Source of the DNA: Accumulibacter appositus
GTDB lineage: Bacteria; Pseudomonadota; Gammaproteobacteria; Burkholderiales; Rhodocyclaceae
Length of the DNA stretch: 64,000 nucleotides
Assembly: GCF_035440685.1 (NCBI RefSeq)
Contig: NZ_DAORMW010000001.1
Reading direction: 5' to 3' (one strand)
Shown here one piece after another: positions 42,476 through 51,433 of this stretch. The notes under the pieces were generated by a model. The model saw only the letters and a list, made by a program, of their open reading frames with translations. It was not told the origin of the DNA and ran no database searches. Position 1 is the first letter of the stretch. Each line of letters begins with the position of its first letter. Position numbers and translations under genes: made by a program.

Positions 42476-44239
42476 TCAAGCGGCCGGCAATGCCGCGCGG
42501 CTGACCACACCGGCCTTGACCACCAGCACATCTTCCATCACCAGATACTCGAGATCCGAGCCGAAGAACATGTTCAAGGCGTCGGTCGGCGAACAGATCA
42601 TTGCCTCACCACGGCGATTCAGCGAGGTATTGAGGACGACACCGTTACCGGTCAGTTTCTCCAGCTCAAGCATCAGATCGTAATAGCGCGGGTTGAATTC
42701 GCGTTGCAGCACCTGCGCCCGCGAGCTGCCGTCTTCGTGCACCACTTCCGGAACACGCTCCTGCCAACCTTCGGCGACCTTGAAGGTGAAAGTCATGAAC
42801 GGTGCCGGGTGATCGCTGCCAAGCATCCGCGGACCAACGCTGTCGAGCATGCTCGGACAGAAAGGACGCCAGCGCTCGCGGAATTTGATCTGCGCGTTGA
42901 TCCGGTCGGCAACGCCGGCAACACTCGGGCAGCCGAGGATTGAGCGACCACCCAGCGCGCGCGGGCCGAATTCCATGCGCCCCTGGAACCAGGCCACCGG
43001 ATTGCCGGCCACCAGCAGGGCGGCAATTTCCTGCGGCACGTCGTGCAGGGTTTGCCATTGCGGCTTGGCCGGATGGCGGGCACAGGCGGCGACGATGTCT
43101 TCTTTGCTGTATGCGGGGCCGAGGAAAACGTGCGCCATTTTCTCCACTGGCACCCCACGCTGTACCGAGACATAGCCGGCCGCGCCGACCGCCGTACCGG
43201 CGTCGCCCGAGGCTGGCTGCACGAAGAGCTCCTTTACGTCCGGGCGGGCAATGATCTTCTGGTTGAGCTTGACGTTCAGTGCACCGCCACCGGAAAACGC
43301 GAGCCGGCCGGTTTCCCGCAGAATGTCGCCCAGGTAGTGCTCGATCATCTGCAGCGACAGATCCTCGAACAGCTTCTGCATGCTCGCCGCGTAATGGATA
43401 TAGGGATCGTCGGCACTGTCTCCGGCCCGTTTCGGGCCCAGCCACTCGATCAGCTTCGGCGAAAAGTAGTAGCCTTTACCGCCCTCCTTGTAGCGGCGAA
43501 AACCGATCACGTTGGCGTAGTCGGTGTTGACGGTGAGCTCGCCATTCTCGAACTTTGCCAAGCGCGAGAAATCGTAGCGATCGGGATCGCCATACGGCGC
43601 CATGCCCATCACCTTGTACTCGCCGTCGAGCATTTCGAAGCCTAGATACTCGGTCAAGGCGCCGTAGAGGCCGCCGAGCGAATCGGGATCGTAGAACTCC
43701 TTGATCTTGTGAATGCGGCCGTTCTCGCCATAACCAAAAAAGGTTGTCGCGTACTCGCCCTTGCCATCGATACCAAGGATGGCCGTTTTTTCCATGAATC
43801 CCGAGCAATGGTAGGCGCTGGACGCATGCGCCAAGTGATGCTCGACAGGCACGATCTCTGTCTTCTTGAGGTCGAAACCGAGCTGCAACAGGCACCACTC
43901 GATACGCTTGCGGTAACGGACGAAACGCCGGTTGCCGGTCAGAATCGCGTCCAGCGCCCGGTCGGGCGCGTACCAGTAGCGTCTTGCGTAGTGCCAGCGC
44001 GCGCCTTCGGCGAGGCTGATCGGCGCAAAGGGAATGGCCACCGCGTCAACGTCGGCGGGCTTGATGCCGGCAAATTCCAGGCAGAACTTCGCCGCCTCGT
44101 AGGGCATACGGTTCTTGGCGTGCTTGTCGCGGACGAAGCGCTCCTCTTCCGCCGCGGCAACGAGTTTGCCGTCGATGTACAGCGCTGCCGAGGGATCGTG
44201 GGTCAGCGCGCCGGAAAGTCCGAGTAGGGTCAGTGCCAA
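42476..44239 (-). CDS. Carbamoyltransferase (NodU/TobZ/CmcH family)
   Basis: 587 residues. N-terminal actin-like (YgjD-type) domain: GLSGALTHDPSAALYIDGKLVAAAEEERF, HHLAHASSAYHCSGF and GIDGKGEYATTF. C-terminal carbamoyltransferase domain: RMEFGPRALGGRSIL, FRERWRPFCPSML, and VVLNTSLNRRGEAMICSPTDAL. These enzymes make carbamoyl-adenylate from carbamoyl phosphate and transfer the carbamoyl group to a hydroxyl on a small molecule. The substrate is unknown and no biosynthetic neighbours are present. Confidence 0.9.
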   Translation of the reverse strand: MALTLLGLSGALTHDPSAALYIDGKLVAAAEEERFVRDKHAKNRMPYEAAKFCLEFAGIKPADVDAVAIPFAPISLAEGARWHYARRYWYAPDRALDAILTGNRRFVRYRKRIEWCLLQLGFDLKKTEIVPVEHHLAHASSAYHCSGFMEKTAILGIDGKGEYATTFFGYGENGRIHKIKEFYDPDSLGGLYGALTEYLGFEMLDGEYKVMGMAPYGDPDRYDFSRLAKFENGELTVNTDYANVIGFRRYKEGGKGYYFSPKLIEWLGPKRAGDSADDPYIHYAASMQKLFEDLSLQMIEHYLGDILRETGRLAFSGGGALNVKLNQKIIARPDVKELFVQPASGDAGTAVGAAGYVSVQRGVPVEKMAHVFLGPAYSKEDIVAACARHPAKPQWQTLHDVPQEIAALLVAGNPVAWFQGRMEFGPRALGGRSILGCPSVAGVADRINAQIKFRERWRPFCPSMLDSVGPRMLGSDHPAPFMTFTFKVAEGWQERVPEVVHEDGSSRAQVLQREFNPRYYDLMLELEKLTGNGVVLNTSLNRRGEAMICSPTDALNMFFGSDLEYLVMEDVLVVKAGVVSRAALPAA

Positions 44240-44808
44240 GGTAGAGGTCTCACAGAGTCACCCGTCGGCCCCACCAGCCAGCCAGCTAGCGGCTGCGAAC
44301 CGACGAAACCTCAAGTATACCCGCACCCCCGCGCCGACGGCCGATCAGAGCGACGCCCGGCAGGACCTACGGCTAGACCGCTTGTATGTTGCGGCGCACG
44401 ATTGACAAGCAGCTACAAGGCGCGCTATTGAGTTGATTGTAGTTACATCACGAATAACTATCAGTTAGCGATCTGTGCGTCGAAGCCGAGTTCTTGCAGA
44501 TCCAGGATCTGCCTGATCATCGGCAAGTGGCTGCTTAGCCACGACCGCAGGGTCACGACAAAACAAGAGCTTGCGCCACGAGCGACAAGTCAAAGGAGAC
44601 AACCGGTGCCGAGAATTCTCACAGCAACCCGGCAGGGACGCGACGATCTTTTCGAGGGACCGGACCCCAAACGCTAGCGGAGCCGGCGCAGCAATGGCCC
44701 GCATCGAAGGAGTTGGTTCCCCGGCTCCCCTCGCTGTCTTGCTCGCTCAGACGAGCATTTCGGCGCGGTCGAGTCCACTTCAGCGTTTCACCAAAGGAGA
44801 TACCCGTT
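44240..44808. other. 569-nt divergent intergenic region
   Basis: It separates the carbamoyltransferase gene (minus) from TRAP transporter 1 (plus). It has two perfect hairpins, GCAGATC-CAG-GATCTGC (44496-44512) and GTGGCT-GCTT-AGCCAC (44527-44542), and a minus-strand open frame ending at 44461 whose last 42 codons look protein-like (see findings). The dctP promoter must be here; no clear consensus seen. Confidence 0.5.
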
Positions 44809-45861
44809 ATGAAGAGCAGCTTGAAAACCCTGGCCCTGGCCGCCTCCCTGGCTTTGATCGCCGCGCCCGCCAGCGCGCAGGAAAAAGTGCGCTGGGGCGT
44901 GCCGATGGCGTTCGGCTCCAACCTCCTGGCCCTTGGAGACACCATGCCGTGGGTATCGGAAACCCTGAAGAAGATTTCCGGTGGCACCATCAATCTGCAG
45001 GTCTTCGAACCGGGCAAACTGGTACCCGCCTTGGCGATTTTCGACACCGTGTCTGCCGGCAAGGCGGAGGCGGGCTACAGCTGGATGGGCTATGAGCTGG
45101 GTAAGGTGCCGGCTTCCGCACTGTTTGGCGCCGTACCCTTCGGCATGGAATCGCCTCAGTTCGCCGCCTGGATGTATTTCGGCGGCGGCGACGCGCTGCT
45201 CAAGGAAGTCTACAAGCCGCACAACGTCTACCCGATCTTCTGCGGCTCGATCAGCCCGGAAGCGGCCGGCTGGTTCCGCAAGGAGATCAAGACGCCCGCC
45301 GACCTGAGTGGCCTGAAATTCCGCGCCGCGGGCTTTGGCGGCAAGGTCTACCAGAAGCTGGGCGCGTCGGTCACCGTGTTGCCTGGCGGGGAGTTGTTCC
45401 AGGCGCTCGAGAAAGGCGTGCTTGACGGCACCGAGTTCTCCCTGCCGACCGTCGATGACCAGCTTGGCTTCTACAAGGTCGCGCAGTACTACTACATGCC
45501 TGGCTGGCATCAGCCATCAACCAATCAGTACCTCTACGTGAACCTTGACGCCTGGAACAAGCTCAAGCCGCAAACGCAAGCGCAGATCGAAACCACCTGC
45601 ACGGCTGCCGTGACCATCGCTCTGGCCAAGGCCGAGGCGCTGCAGGGCGCGGTGCTGGCCAAGTTCGAGAAGGAAGGGGTCAAGGCACGCCAGTTCGACA
45701 AGGTCATGCTTGCTGCATTTGCCAAGGCCACCAAGGAGGTGATGGCCGAGGAATCTGCCGCTGATCCGACCTTCAAGAAGGTCTACGACAGCATGACCGC
45801 CTTCCAGGAGCAGAACCGGAAGTGGCACGATTACGGCTACCTACCGCGTGACTTCAAGTAA
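44809..45861 (+). CDS. TRAP transporter solute-binding protein (DctP family), system 1
   Basis: 350 residues from ATG 44809 with AAAGGAGA upstream; the open frame extends upstream but the signal peptide (MKSSLKTLALAASLALIAAPASAQ) starts here. DctP-type features: WVSETLKKISGGTINLQVFEPGKLV, DLSGLKFRAAGFGGKVYQKLGASVTVLPGGELFQALEKGVLDGTEF. It captures a substrate, usually a carboxylate or organic acid, in the periplasm for the DctQ/DctM permease encoded next (48 nt gap). Substrate unknown. Confidence 0.92.
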   Translation: MKSSLKTLALAASLALIAAPASAQEKVRWGVPMAFGSNLLALGDTMPWVSETLKKISGGTINLQVFEPGKLVPALAIFDTVSAGKAEAGYSWMGYELGKVPASALFGAVPFGMESPQFAAWMYFGGGDALLKEVYKPHNVYPIFCGSISPEAAGWFRKEIKTPADLSGLKFRAAGFGGKVYQKLGASVTVLPGGELFQALEKGVLDGTEFSLPTVDDQLGFYKVAQYYYMPGWHQPSTNQYLYVNLDAWNKLKPQTQAQIETTCTAAVTIALAKAEALQGAVLAKFEKEGVKARQFDKVMLAAFAKATKEVMAEESAADPTFKKVYDSMTAFQEQNRKWHDYGYLPRDFK

Positions 45862-45909
45862 GCAATAGACGCCCGACGACCCGGTGCTGTACGCGTACAG
45901 GAGAACCAG

Positions 45910-46476
45910 ATGACTTCAGCAGCGCACAGCGCCGACGTCCCAGACGAAGCGGGGCGGTCGGGAATCGCCCTCCCCACCACCGCGTTTTCCCGCGCCAGCG
46001 ATCGCCTGATCGGCTGGTTCGGGGAAATAGCGTCAGCCCTGTGGACCGTACTGGTCCTGGTCATCGTGGCGCAGGTGGTGGCCCGCTACGTGTTCAACGA
46101 GGGCTCGATCATGATGGAGGAGCTGCAGTGGCATTTATATGCCGTCGGCTTCATGCTCGGGCTGTCGTTCACCGAGATGCACGAACGCAACGTGCGCATC
46201 GATGTCCTCGCCGAAACCTTCGCGCCGCGCACGCGGCTGTGGATTGAGCTCTTCGGCACCGGCTTTCTGCTGATCAGCTTCACCAGCTTCATCGTCTGGT
46301 TCTCGATACCCTTTTTCATGAGCTCGTGGGAAGCGGGCGAGATATCCGCCGCGCCTGGCGGACTGCCTTACCGCTGGTTCCTCAAGTCATTCCTGGTCAC
46401 CGCTTTCGCGCTGCTGGTGCTGGCGGGCTTAAGCCGTCTCACCCGTGTCTGGGTAGCGCTCTTCGCCCGCCCCTGA
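45910..46476 (+). CDS. TRAP transporter small permease (DctQ), system 1
   Basis: 188 residues, RBS CAGGAGAA. Four membrane helices, with VVARYVFNEGSIMMEELQWHLYAVGFMLGLSFTEMHERNVRIDVL matching the DctQ signature. The N-terminal ~35 residues are polar and precede the first helix. It partners with the large permease starting 19 nt later. Confidence 0.9.
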   Translation: MTSAAHSADVPDEAGRSGIALPTTAFSRASDRLIGWFGEIASALWTVLVLVIVAQVVARYVFNEGSIMMEELQWHLYAVGFMLGLSFTEMHERNVRIDVLAETFAPRTRLWIELFGTGFLLISFTSFIVWFSIPFFMSSWEAGEISAAPGGLPYRWFLKSFLVTAFALLVLAGLSRLTRVWVALFARP

Positions 46477-46495
46477 CCTCCTCCAGGAAAACGAC

Positions 46496-47863
46496 ATGCT
46501 TCCAATCTACGAGCTGCTGGCTATCGGTTTCATGGTCACTTTCATCGTGTCCCTGTTCAGCGGCTACCCGGTGGCCTGGCTGCTGGCTGGCCTGTCACTG
46601 CTCTTCGCCGCCGGCTGCATCTTCCTGGAGAACCAGTTCGGCATCGACACCTTCCTGCTCTACGACTGGGCAAAGGTCTCCGGCGTGGTCGATCGACTCG
46701 ACGCGATCATGTCCAACTGGGTTCTGGTATCGCTGCCAATGTTCATCTACATGGGCCAGATGCTCGACCGCTCGGGCGTCGCCGAAATCATGATGCGCAA
46801 CTTCGTCGCGGTCTTCGGCGGCATCCGCGGCGGCCTCGGCCTGACAGTGATCGTGATCGGCATCCTGCTGGCGGCATCCACCGGCATCGTCGGCGCCTCC
46901 GTAGTGCTGCTGGCGATGCTGTCGATGCCTATCATGCTGCAAAACCACTACTCCAAGGCACTCGCTTCGGGCGTAGTCGCCGCCTCGGGTACCCTGGGCA
47001 TCCTGATCCCACCGTCGATCATGCTGGTGCTGATGGCCGACCAGGTATCAGTCTCGGTCGGCGACCTGTTCATGGGGGCGCTGATCCCGGGCGTCGGGCT
47101 GGGCCTGCTGTACATGCTCTTCGTCCTGGCGGTCGGCATCCTGCGCCCCGATCTGGTGCCACCACGACCCGCTGGCGCGGACAAGCTGACCACCAAGCAG
47201 CTTCTTCTCGCCTTCGCGTCGACAATCCCGACCTTCGGTCTCATCCTGCTGGTCCTCGGCTCGATCTTCTTCGGCATCGCGACGCCGACCGAAGCGTCGG
47301 GGCTGGGCGCTTTCGGCGCCATCCTCCTGGCCGCGGCGAACCGGCGGCTCAACTGGCGGGTTATCCGAGAAGTGGGTATCGAGACGACGCTGACCACCTG
47401 TTTCATCTTCGCGATCTTCATCGGCGCGACGTTCTTCGCCTACGTCCTGCGTCTGGTCGGCGGCGACGAATTGATCGGCGAATTTTTCAAGGGACTTGGA
47501 CTCGGACCGACAGGGCTGGTGTTGGTGGTGTTGGCGGTCGTCTTCGTGGCTGGCTTCTTCCTCGACTGGTTCGAGATCGTACTGATCATCCTGCCCTTGC
47601 TGGCGCCGGCGGTCAGGGTCGCCGGCATCGACATGACCTGGTTCCTGATCCTGATCGCGATGATGCTGCAGACCTCGTTCCTGACGCCGCCGGTCGGATT
47701 CTCGCTCTTCTACCTCAAGGGTGTCGTCCCCGAGGGAGTGACGATCCAGCACATCTACCTTGGCGTCCTCCCCTTCGTGCTGCTGCAAGTGGCGATGGTG
47801 GCACTGTGCCTGTTCGTCCCGGAGATCATCACCTGGCTGCCCGAACAGATGTACGGGCACTGA
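46496..47863 (+). CDS. TRAP transporter large permease (DctM), system 1
   Basis: 455 residues with about 12 helices. DctM patterns: GYPVAWLLAGLSLLFAAG, GVVAASGTLGILIPPSIMLVLMADQ, GIATPTEASGLGAFGAILLA, QTSFLTPPVGFSLFYLKGV. It is the sodium-coupled transport subunit. Last gene of system 1; it converges on the dual-specificity phosphatase gene. Confidence 0.93.
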   Translation: MLPIYELLAIGFMVTFIVSLFSGYPVAWLLAGLSLLFAAGCIFLENQFGIDTFLLYDWAKVSGVVDRLDAIMSNWVLVSLPMFIYMGQMLDRSGVAEIMMRNFVAVFGGIRGGLGLTVIVIGILLAASTGIVGASVVLLAMLSMPIMLQNHYSKALASGVVAASGTLGILIPPSIMLVLMADQVSVSVGDLFMGALIPGVGLGLLYMLFVLAVGILRPDLVPPRPAGADKLTTKQLLLAFASTIPTFGLILLVLGSIFFGIATPTEASGLGAFGAILLAAANRRLNWRVIREVGIETTLTTCFIFAIFIGATFFAYVLRLVGGDELIGEFFKGLGLGPTGLVLVVLAVVFVAGFFLDWFEIVLIILPLLAPAVRVAGIDMTWFLILIAMMLQTSFLTPPVGFSLFYLKGVVPEGVTIQHIYLGVLPFVLLQVAMVALCLFVPEIITWLPEQMYGH

Positions 47864-47891
47864 GGAATTACCCGGCCCCGGCAAAAGGCAC

Positions 47892-48395
47892 TCAGGCAGC
47901 GACGGGAAGTCGTGCCAGGTAATCCTGATGCACAGCCAGACTGAGAGCCTTGGGCCGCAGCGCTTTGACCGCCGCCAACGCGTCTTCTTTGCCGTAACCG
48001 CGTTCGACGAGGATTTGCGCCACCATCAGACCCGTCCGGCCTGAGCCACCCTTGCAATGCACGGCAACTCGCTTGCCGGCGTCGAGCAATTGGTGGACGG
48101 CGGCGCGCTGCGCCTGCCACGCGACGGCAAAATTTTCCGCCGGGGCGTGGTCATCCTCTATCGGCAGGTGAAACCATTGCAGCTCGTTCTGCGCGCAAAG
48201 CGTCGGCAGCTCGGTCACCGCATTGCTCACCATTTCGGCGTCCGGCATCAAGGTGATCACTGCGCTGGCGCCGACCGCCTTGAGTTGCTTGAGAGCAGCC
48301 TCGGTGTCGACGTCCTTGGTTCCTGGGCATGGAGTGAGAATCAAACCTCCGGCAGGCGCTTCCAGGGCTAATAGGTCGGACGGATGGGTATGCAT
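47892..48395 (-). CDS. Dual-specificity/tyrosine phosphatase-like protein
   Basis: 167 residues. The active-site loop is VHCKGGSGRTG with Cys114 and Arg120 (CX5R), preceded by FHLPIEDDHAP, which supplies a general acid Asp. This is the CDKN3/DSP-like cytoplasmic phosphatase type found singly in proteobacteria. Substrate unknown. It is divergent from the sugar dehydrogenase gene. Confidence 0.87.
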   Translation of the reverse strand: MHTHPSDLLALEAPAGGLILTPCPGTKDVDTEAALKQLKAVGASAVITLMPDAEMVSNAVTELPTLCAQNELQWFHLPIEDDHAPAENFAVAWQAQRAAVHQLLDAGKRVAVHCKGGSGRTGLMVAQILVERGYGKEDALAAVKALRPKALSLAVHQDYLARLPVAA

Positions 48396-48534
48396 GGCGA
48401 CACCTGTAATTGATGGATCGAGCTGCCAAGTTTAGCGCCCTTTCGGCAGCAGTTGAATGCACACCACCTTCGCCGGATACTGCTAAGCTTGCTTACACCG
48501 GGCCGTCACCCCGGGCCTTTATCGAGGAATCGCG

Positions 48535-49689
48535 ATGCTGGGGAGTCCGCTGCTCCACTTGCGCAAGCTGCCCGCACTATGCTTTGCGCTCGCCATTTGT
48601 TGCTCCCTGTACTCGGCAAACGCGCTGGCGCAGGTATTCGACAGCGAGCAGCAGCGCTTCCGTCTGAAAGTCGTCAGCGAAGGTCTCGAACACCCCTGGG
48701 GTCTGGCGTTTCTGCCCGACGGGCGGATGCTGGTCAGCGAGCGCCCCGGCCGTTTGCGCCTAGTCGACGCCAACGGCCGGCTCGATCCGCAAGCGCTGCG
48801 CGGCCTGCCGCCGATCGCGGCCGTCGGTCAGGGCGGACTCCTCGACGTCGTGCTGCATCCCGACTACCGTGAAAATGGCTGGATCTATCTTTCTTACGTG
48901 GCTGCCGGCGCCGGCGGCTATGGCACCGAGGTTCTCCGCGCGAAACTCAAGGGCAAGACGCTGGTCGAGGTACAGATCCTGTTCCGGATGCTACCCAAAT
49001 CGGCGAGCGGACAACACTTCGGTTCGCGCCTGGTCTTCGATCGCCAGGGCTTCCTGTACATCACCCTCGGCGATCGTGGCGATAGACAACGGGCGCAGCG
49101 CCTCGACGACCATGCCGGGTCGGTGATCCGCCTGCACGACGACGGCCGTGTTCCGGCCGACAATCCCTTCCGCGACCAGCCCGGCGCTCGCCCCGAGAAG
49201 TTCACCCTCGGCAATCGCAACCTGCAGGGTGCGGCACTGCATCCGCAAAGCGGCGAGCTGTGGACTCACGAGCACGGCCCGCAGGGCGGCGACGAGATCA
49301 ACATCATCCGTGCCGGCGTCAATTACGGCTGGCCGGTGATCACCTTTGGCCGCAACTATGGCAGCGGAACGCCGATTGGCGAGGGAACGGCGAAACCCGG
49401 CATGGCGCAACCGCTCTACCACTGGACGCCGTCGATCGCGCCGTCAGGAATGGCTTTCTATACCGGCGATCGTTTCCCGGCCTGGCGGGGAAACCTCTTC
49501 GTCGGTGCCCTGCGCGACCAGATGCTGCTGCGCCTGCAGCTCGATGGCCCACAGGTGATCCACGAAGAGCGGCTCCTGCAAGGCAGCATCGGCCGCATTC
49601 GTGACGTGCGCCACGGCCCGGACGGCTTCCTCTATCTGCTTACCGACAGCCCGCAGGGCATGATCGCGCGCCTCGAACCCGTGCCATGA
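48535..49689 (+). CDS. PQQ-dependent sugar dehydrogenase-like protein (YliI/Asd type)
   Basis: 384 residues with signal peptide (about 1-33, ending ANALAQ). Six-bladed propeller of the soluble aldose sugar dehydrogenase family: LEHPWGLAFLPDGRMLVSERPGRLRLV, GQGGLLDVVLHPDY, GQHFGSRLVFDRQGFLYITLGDRGD, LGNRNLQGAALHP, WTHEHGPQGGDEINII, NYGWPVITFG. It oxidises sugars in the periplasm with PQQ. It overlaps the next gene by 4 nt. Confidence 0.9.
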   Translation: MLGSPLLHLRKLPALCFALAICCSLYSANALAQVFDSEQQRFRLKVVSEGLEHPWGLAFLPDGRMLVSERPGRLRLVDANGRLDPQALRGLPPIAAVGQGGLLDVVLHPDYRENGWIYLSYVAAGAGGYGTEVLRAKLKGKTLVEVQILFRMLPKSASGQHFGSRLVFDRQGFLYITLGDRGDRQRAQRLDDHAGSVIRLHDDGRVPADNPFRDQPGARPEKFTLGNRNLQGAALHPQSGELWTHEHGPQGGDEINIIRAGVNYGWPVITFGRNYGSGTPIGEGTAKPGMAQPLYHWTPSIAPSGMAFYTGDRFPAWRGNLFVGALRDQMLLRLQLDGPQVIHEERLLQGSIGRIRDVRHGPDGFLYLLTDSPQGMIARLEPVP

Positions 49690-50111
49690 ATACTCGGCAT
49701 GGCGTACCGCACTTCATGCACCAGTCCGACGATGCGCCCGCCGGCGACTTCGACTGTCGCCGTTGCGGCGCCTGCTGCGCCGCTTTTCGCGTCTCCTTCT
49801 ACTGGGCCGAAGCCGACGCCTTCGGCATCCCGGATGCGCTGATCGAGCAGATCGGACCTTGGTACGCGTGCATGGCCGGCAGCAACACCAACGCCAACGC
49901 CGTCACGCCGCGCTGTCACGCGCTGGCCGGCGAAATCGGCAAGGCGGTCGTCTGCACCATCTACGCCCAGCGCCCCTCGCCGTGCCACGAACTGCAGCCA
50001 GGCGACGCACAGTGCAACAGCGCTCGCAAGCGCTACCACCTGCCCGTAATCGTCGAGAGCACGGCGATCGTTACGGACGCGGTGATGAAGCTGCCGCCCT
50101 CGCCAGCCTAG
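49686..50111 (+). CDS. YkgJ-type cysteine cluster protein
   Basis: 141 residues. Cysteine cluster CRRCGACCAAF near the N-terminus, with later CHAL, VCTIYAQRPSPCHELQPGDAQCN, the usual layout of the YkgJ/UPF0153 family, thought to bind a metal or Fe-S cluster. Function unknown. The start overlaps the sugar dehydrogenase stop (ATGA), so the two are coupled. Confidence 0.87.
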   Translation: MNTRHGVPHFMHQSDDAPAGDFDCRRCGACCAAFRVSFYWAEADAFGIPDALIEQIGPWYACMAGSNTNANAVTPRCHALAGEIGKAVVCTIYAQRPSPCHELQPGDAQCNSARKRYHLPVIVESTAIVTDAVMKLPPSPA

Positions 50112-50421
50112 CGGTCAGGAGAGAGCGTCGCTCTGGCCGATAGATGAGTTCCCATTTCGCCGACGGCGGGCGCCGGAAAGGGAATCCGTGTCGGCGCGCC
50201 GTGGCATCCCGAGAACGGAGAACCTATACTCAAAGCGTCGCGGCGAGTGCGATTCCCCTTGGTCAGGCACTCCCTGCCGGCTATTCTCATGCCACCCGCG
50301 GCGAGTTTGTGATCAAGGCAACTCTGGAGAGCCTGTCCCGTGACTACCGCCAAGCGGAACGACGCGCGCAGCGTTGCGGCACAGCACCCAGCCCTATCAC
50401 CGCCAGCGTCGGGAGGTCTCG
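50112..50421. other. 310-nt intergenic region before pcm
   Basis: No gene, terminator or promoter consensus was recognised. It ends with the GGGAGG ribosome binding site of pcm. Confidence 0.5.
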
Positions 50422-51210
50422 ATGTCAGCAAGCACTCGCCTCGCCGGTCAGGTGAAAAGATCCGCCAGCACGCCTCGCCAGCTTGTGCGCCACTTGCTGG
50501 CGCTCCTGCTCGGACTGAGTACGGCCTTGTTCGGAGGCAGGATGTCAGCCGCTGAAATCGACTACGCCGCGGCACAAGCGCGTATGGTCGAGCAGCAGCT
50601 GGCTTCGCCGCAGCGTGGCATCCGCGATACGGCCGTGCTCAAGGCGATGGCTGCGGTGCCACGTCACGAGTTCGTTCCGGAGGAACTAAGGCCCTACGCC
50701 TACGACGATCGACCGCTACCGATCGGCTATGCACAAACGATTTCACAGCCCTACGTGGTTGCCTTCATGACCGAAAAGCTGCAGCCGAAAAGCACCGACC
50801 GGGTGCTTGAAATCGGGACCGGCTCGGGATATCAGGCGGCGGTCCTGTCGCTACTGGCCAGAGAGGTCTACAGCATCGAGATCATCGAGCCCCTTGCCCG
50901 ACGAGCCGCAAGCGATCTGACTCGCCTCGGCTACGACAACGTCAAGCTGCGCTACGGCGATGGCTACCAGGGTTGGCCAGAGGCAGCGCCTTTCGATGTG
51001 ATCATCGTTACCTGCGCGCCCGATCACGTCCCGAAGCCGCTGATCGACCAGCTCCGCGATGGCGGCCGGATGATCATCCCGGTTGGCGAACGTGGCGAGC
51101 AAATGCTCTACCTGCTGAAGAAACACGGCAGCACATTGCAGCGCGAGGCCGTTCTACCGGTCCGCTTCGTCCCGATGACCGGCGTCGCCGACGAACGCTT
51201 CAGGCGATGA
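50422..51210 (+). CDS. pcm: Protein-L-isoaspartate O-methyltransferase with N-terminal signal/anchor
   Basis: 262 residues from ATG 50422 (GGGAGG upstream). About 20-45 is a hydrophobic segment (VRHLLALLLGLSTALFGG) followed by MSAAE, a signal peptide or anchor absent from the usual cytoplasmic enzyme. The rest is typical PCMT: VPRHEFVPEE, YDDRPLPIGYAQTISQPYVVAFMTE, VLEIGTGSGYQAAVLS, FDVIIVTCAPDHVPKPLIDQL, RMIIPVG. It methylates damaged isoaspartyl residues to start repair. Export of a SAM-dependent enzyme is odd. Confidence 0.9.
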   Translation: MSASTRLAGQVKRSASTPRQLVRHLLALLLGLSTALFGGRMSAAEIDYAAAQARMVEQQLASPQRGIRDTAVLKAMAAVPRHEFVPEELRPYAYDDRPLPIGYAQTISQPYVVAFMTEKLQPKSTDRVLEIGTGSGYQAAVLSLLAREVYSIEIIEPLARRAASDLTRLGYDNVKLRYGDGYQGWPEAAPFDVIIVTCAPDHVPKPLIDQLRDGGRMIIPVGERGEQMLYLLKKHGSTLQREAVLPVRFVPMTGVADERFRR

Positions 51211-51326
51211 GTCGCTCGCCCGAGCGGCGAGCGCACATGCGCCGCACAGCGAAGACCATGGACGGTGGCGACCGCTGAGCAATCGGGGGCATTGAGGCGG
51301 GAGAGTTTGCGGCGCTGGGTGGGAGC

Positions 51327-51356
51327 GATGGCAGCGCGGTTAAGCGCGCTGCCATC
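51327..51356. terminator. Perfect 12-bp hairpin between convergent pcm and phaC
   Basis: GATGGCAGCGCG (51327-51338), loop GTTAAG, CGCGCTGCCATC (51345-51356). It lies between two convergent genes, as expected for a bidirectional terminator. There is no long T-run on either side, so an RNA-stability or Rho-related role is also possible. Confidence 0.6.
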
Positions 51357-51433
51357 TTGCTGCAGACGACTCGGAGCGTCAGAGCCATCGAACTACTGAG
51401 TGCCGCCCTTGCGGGCGCGAATTGCTACGGGAC

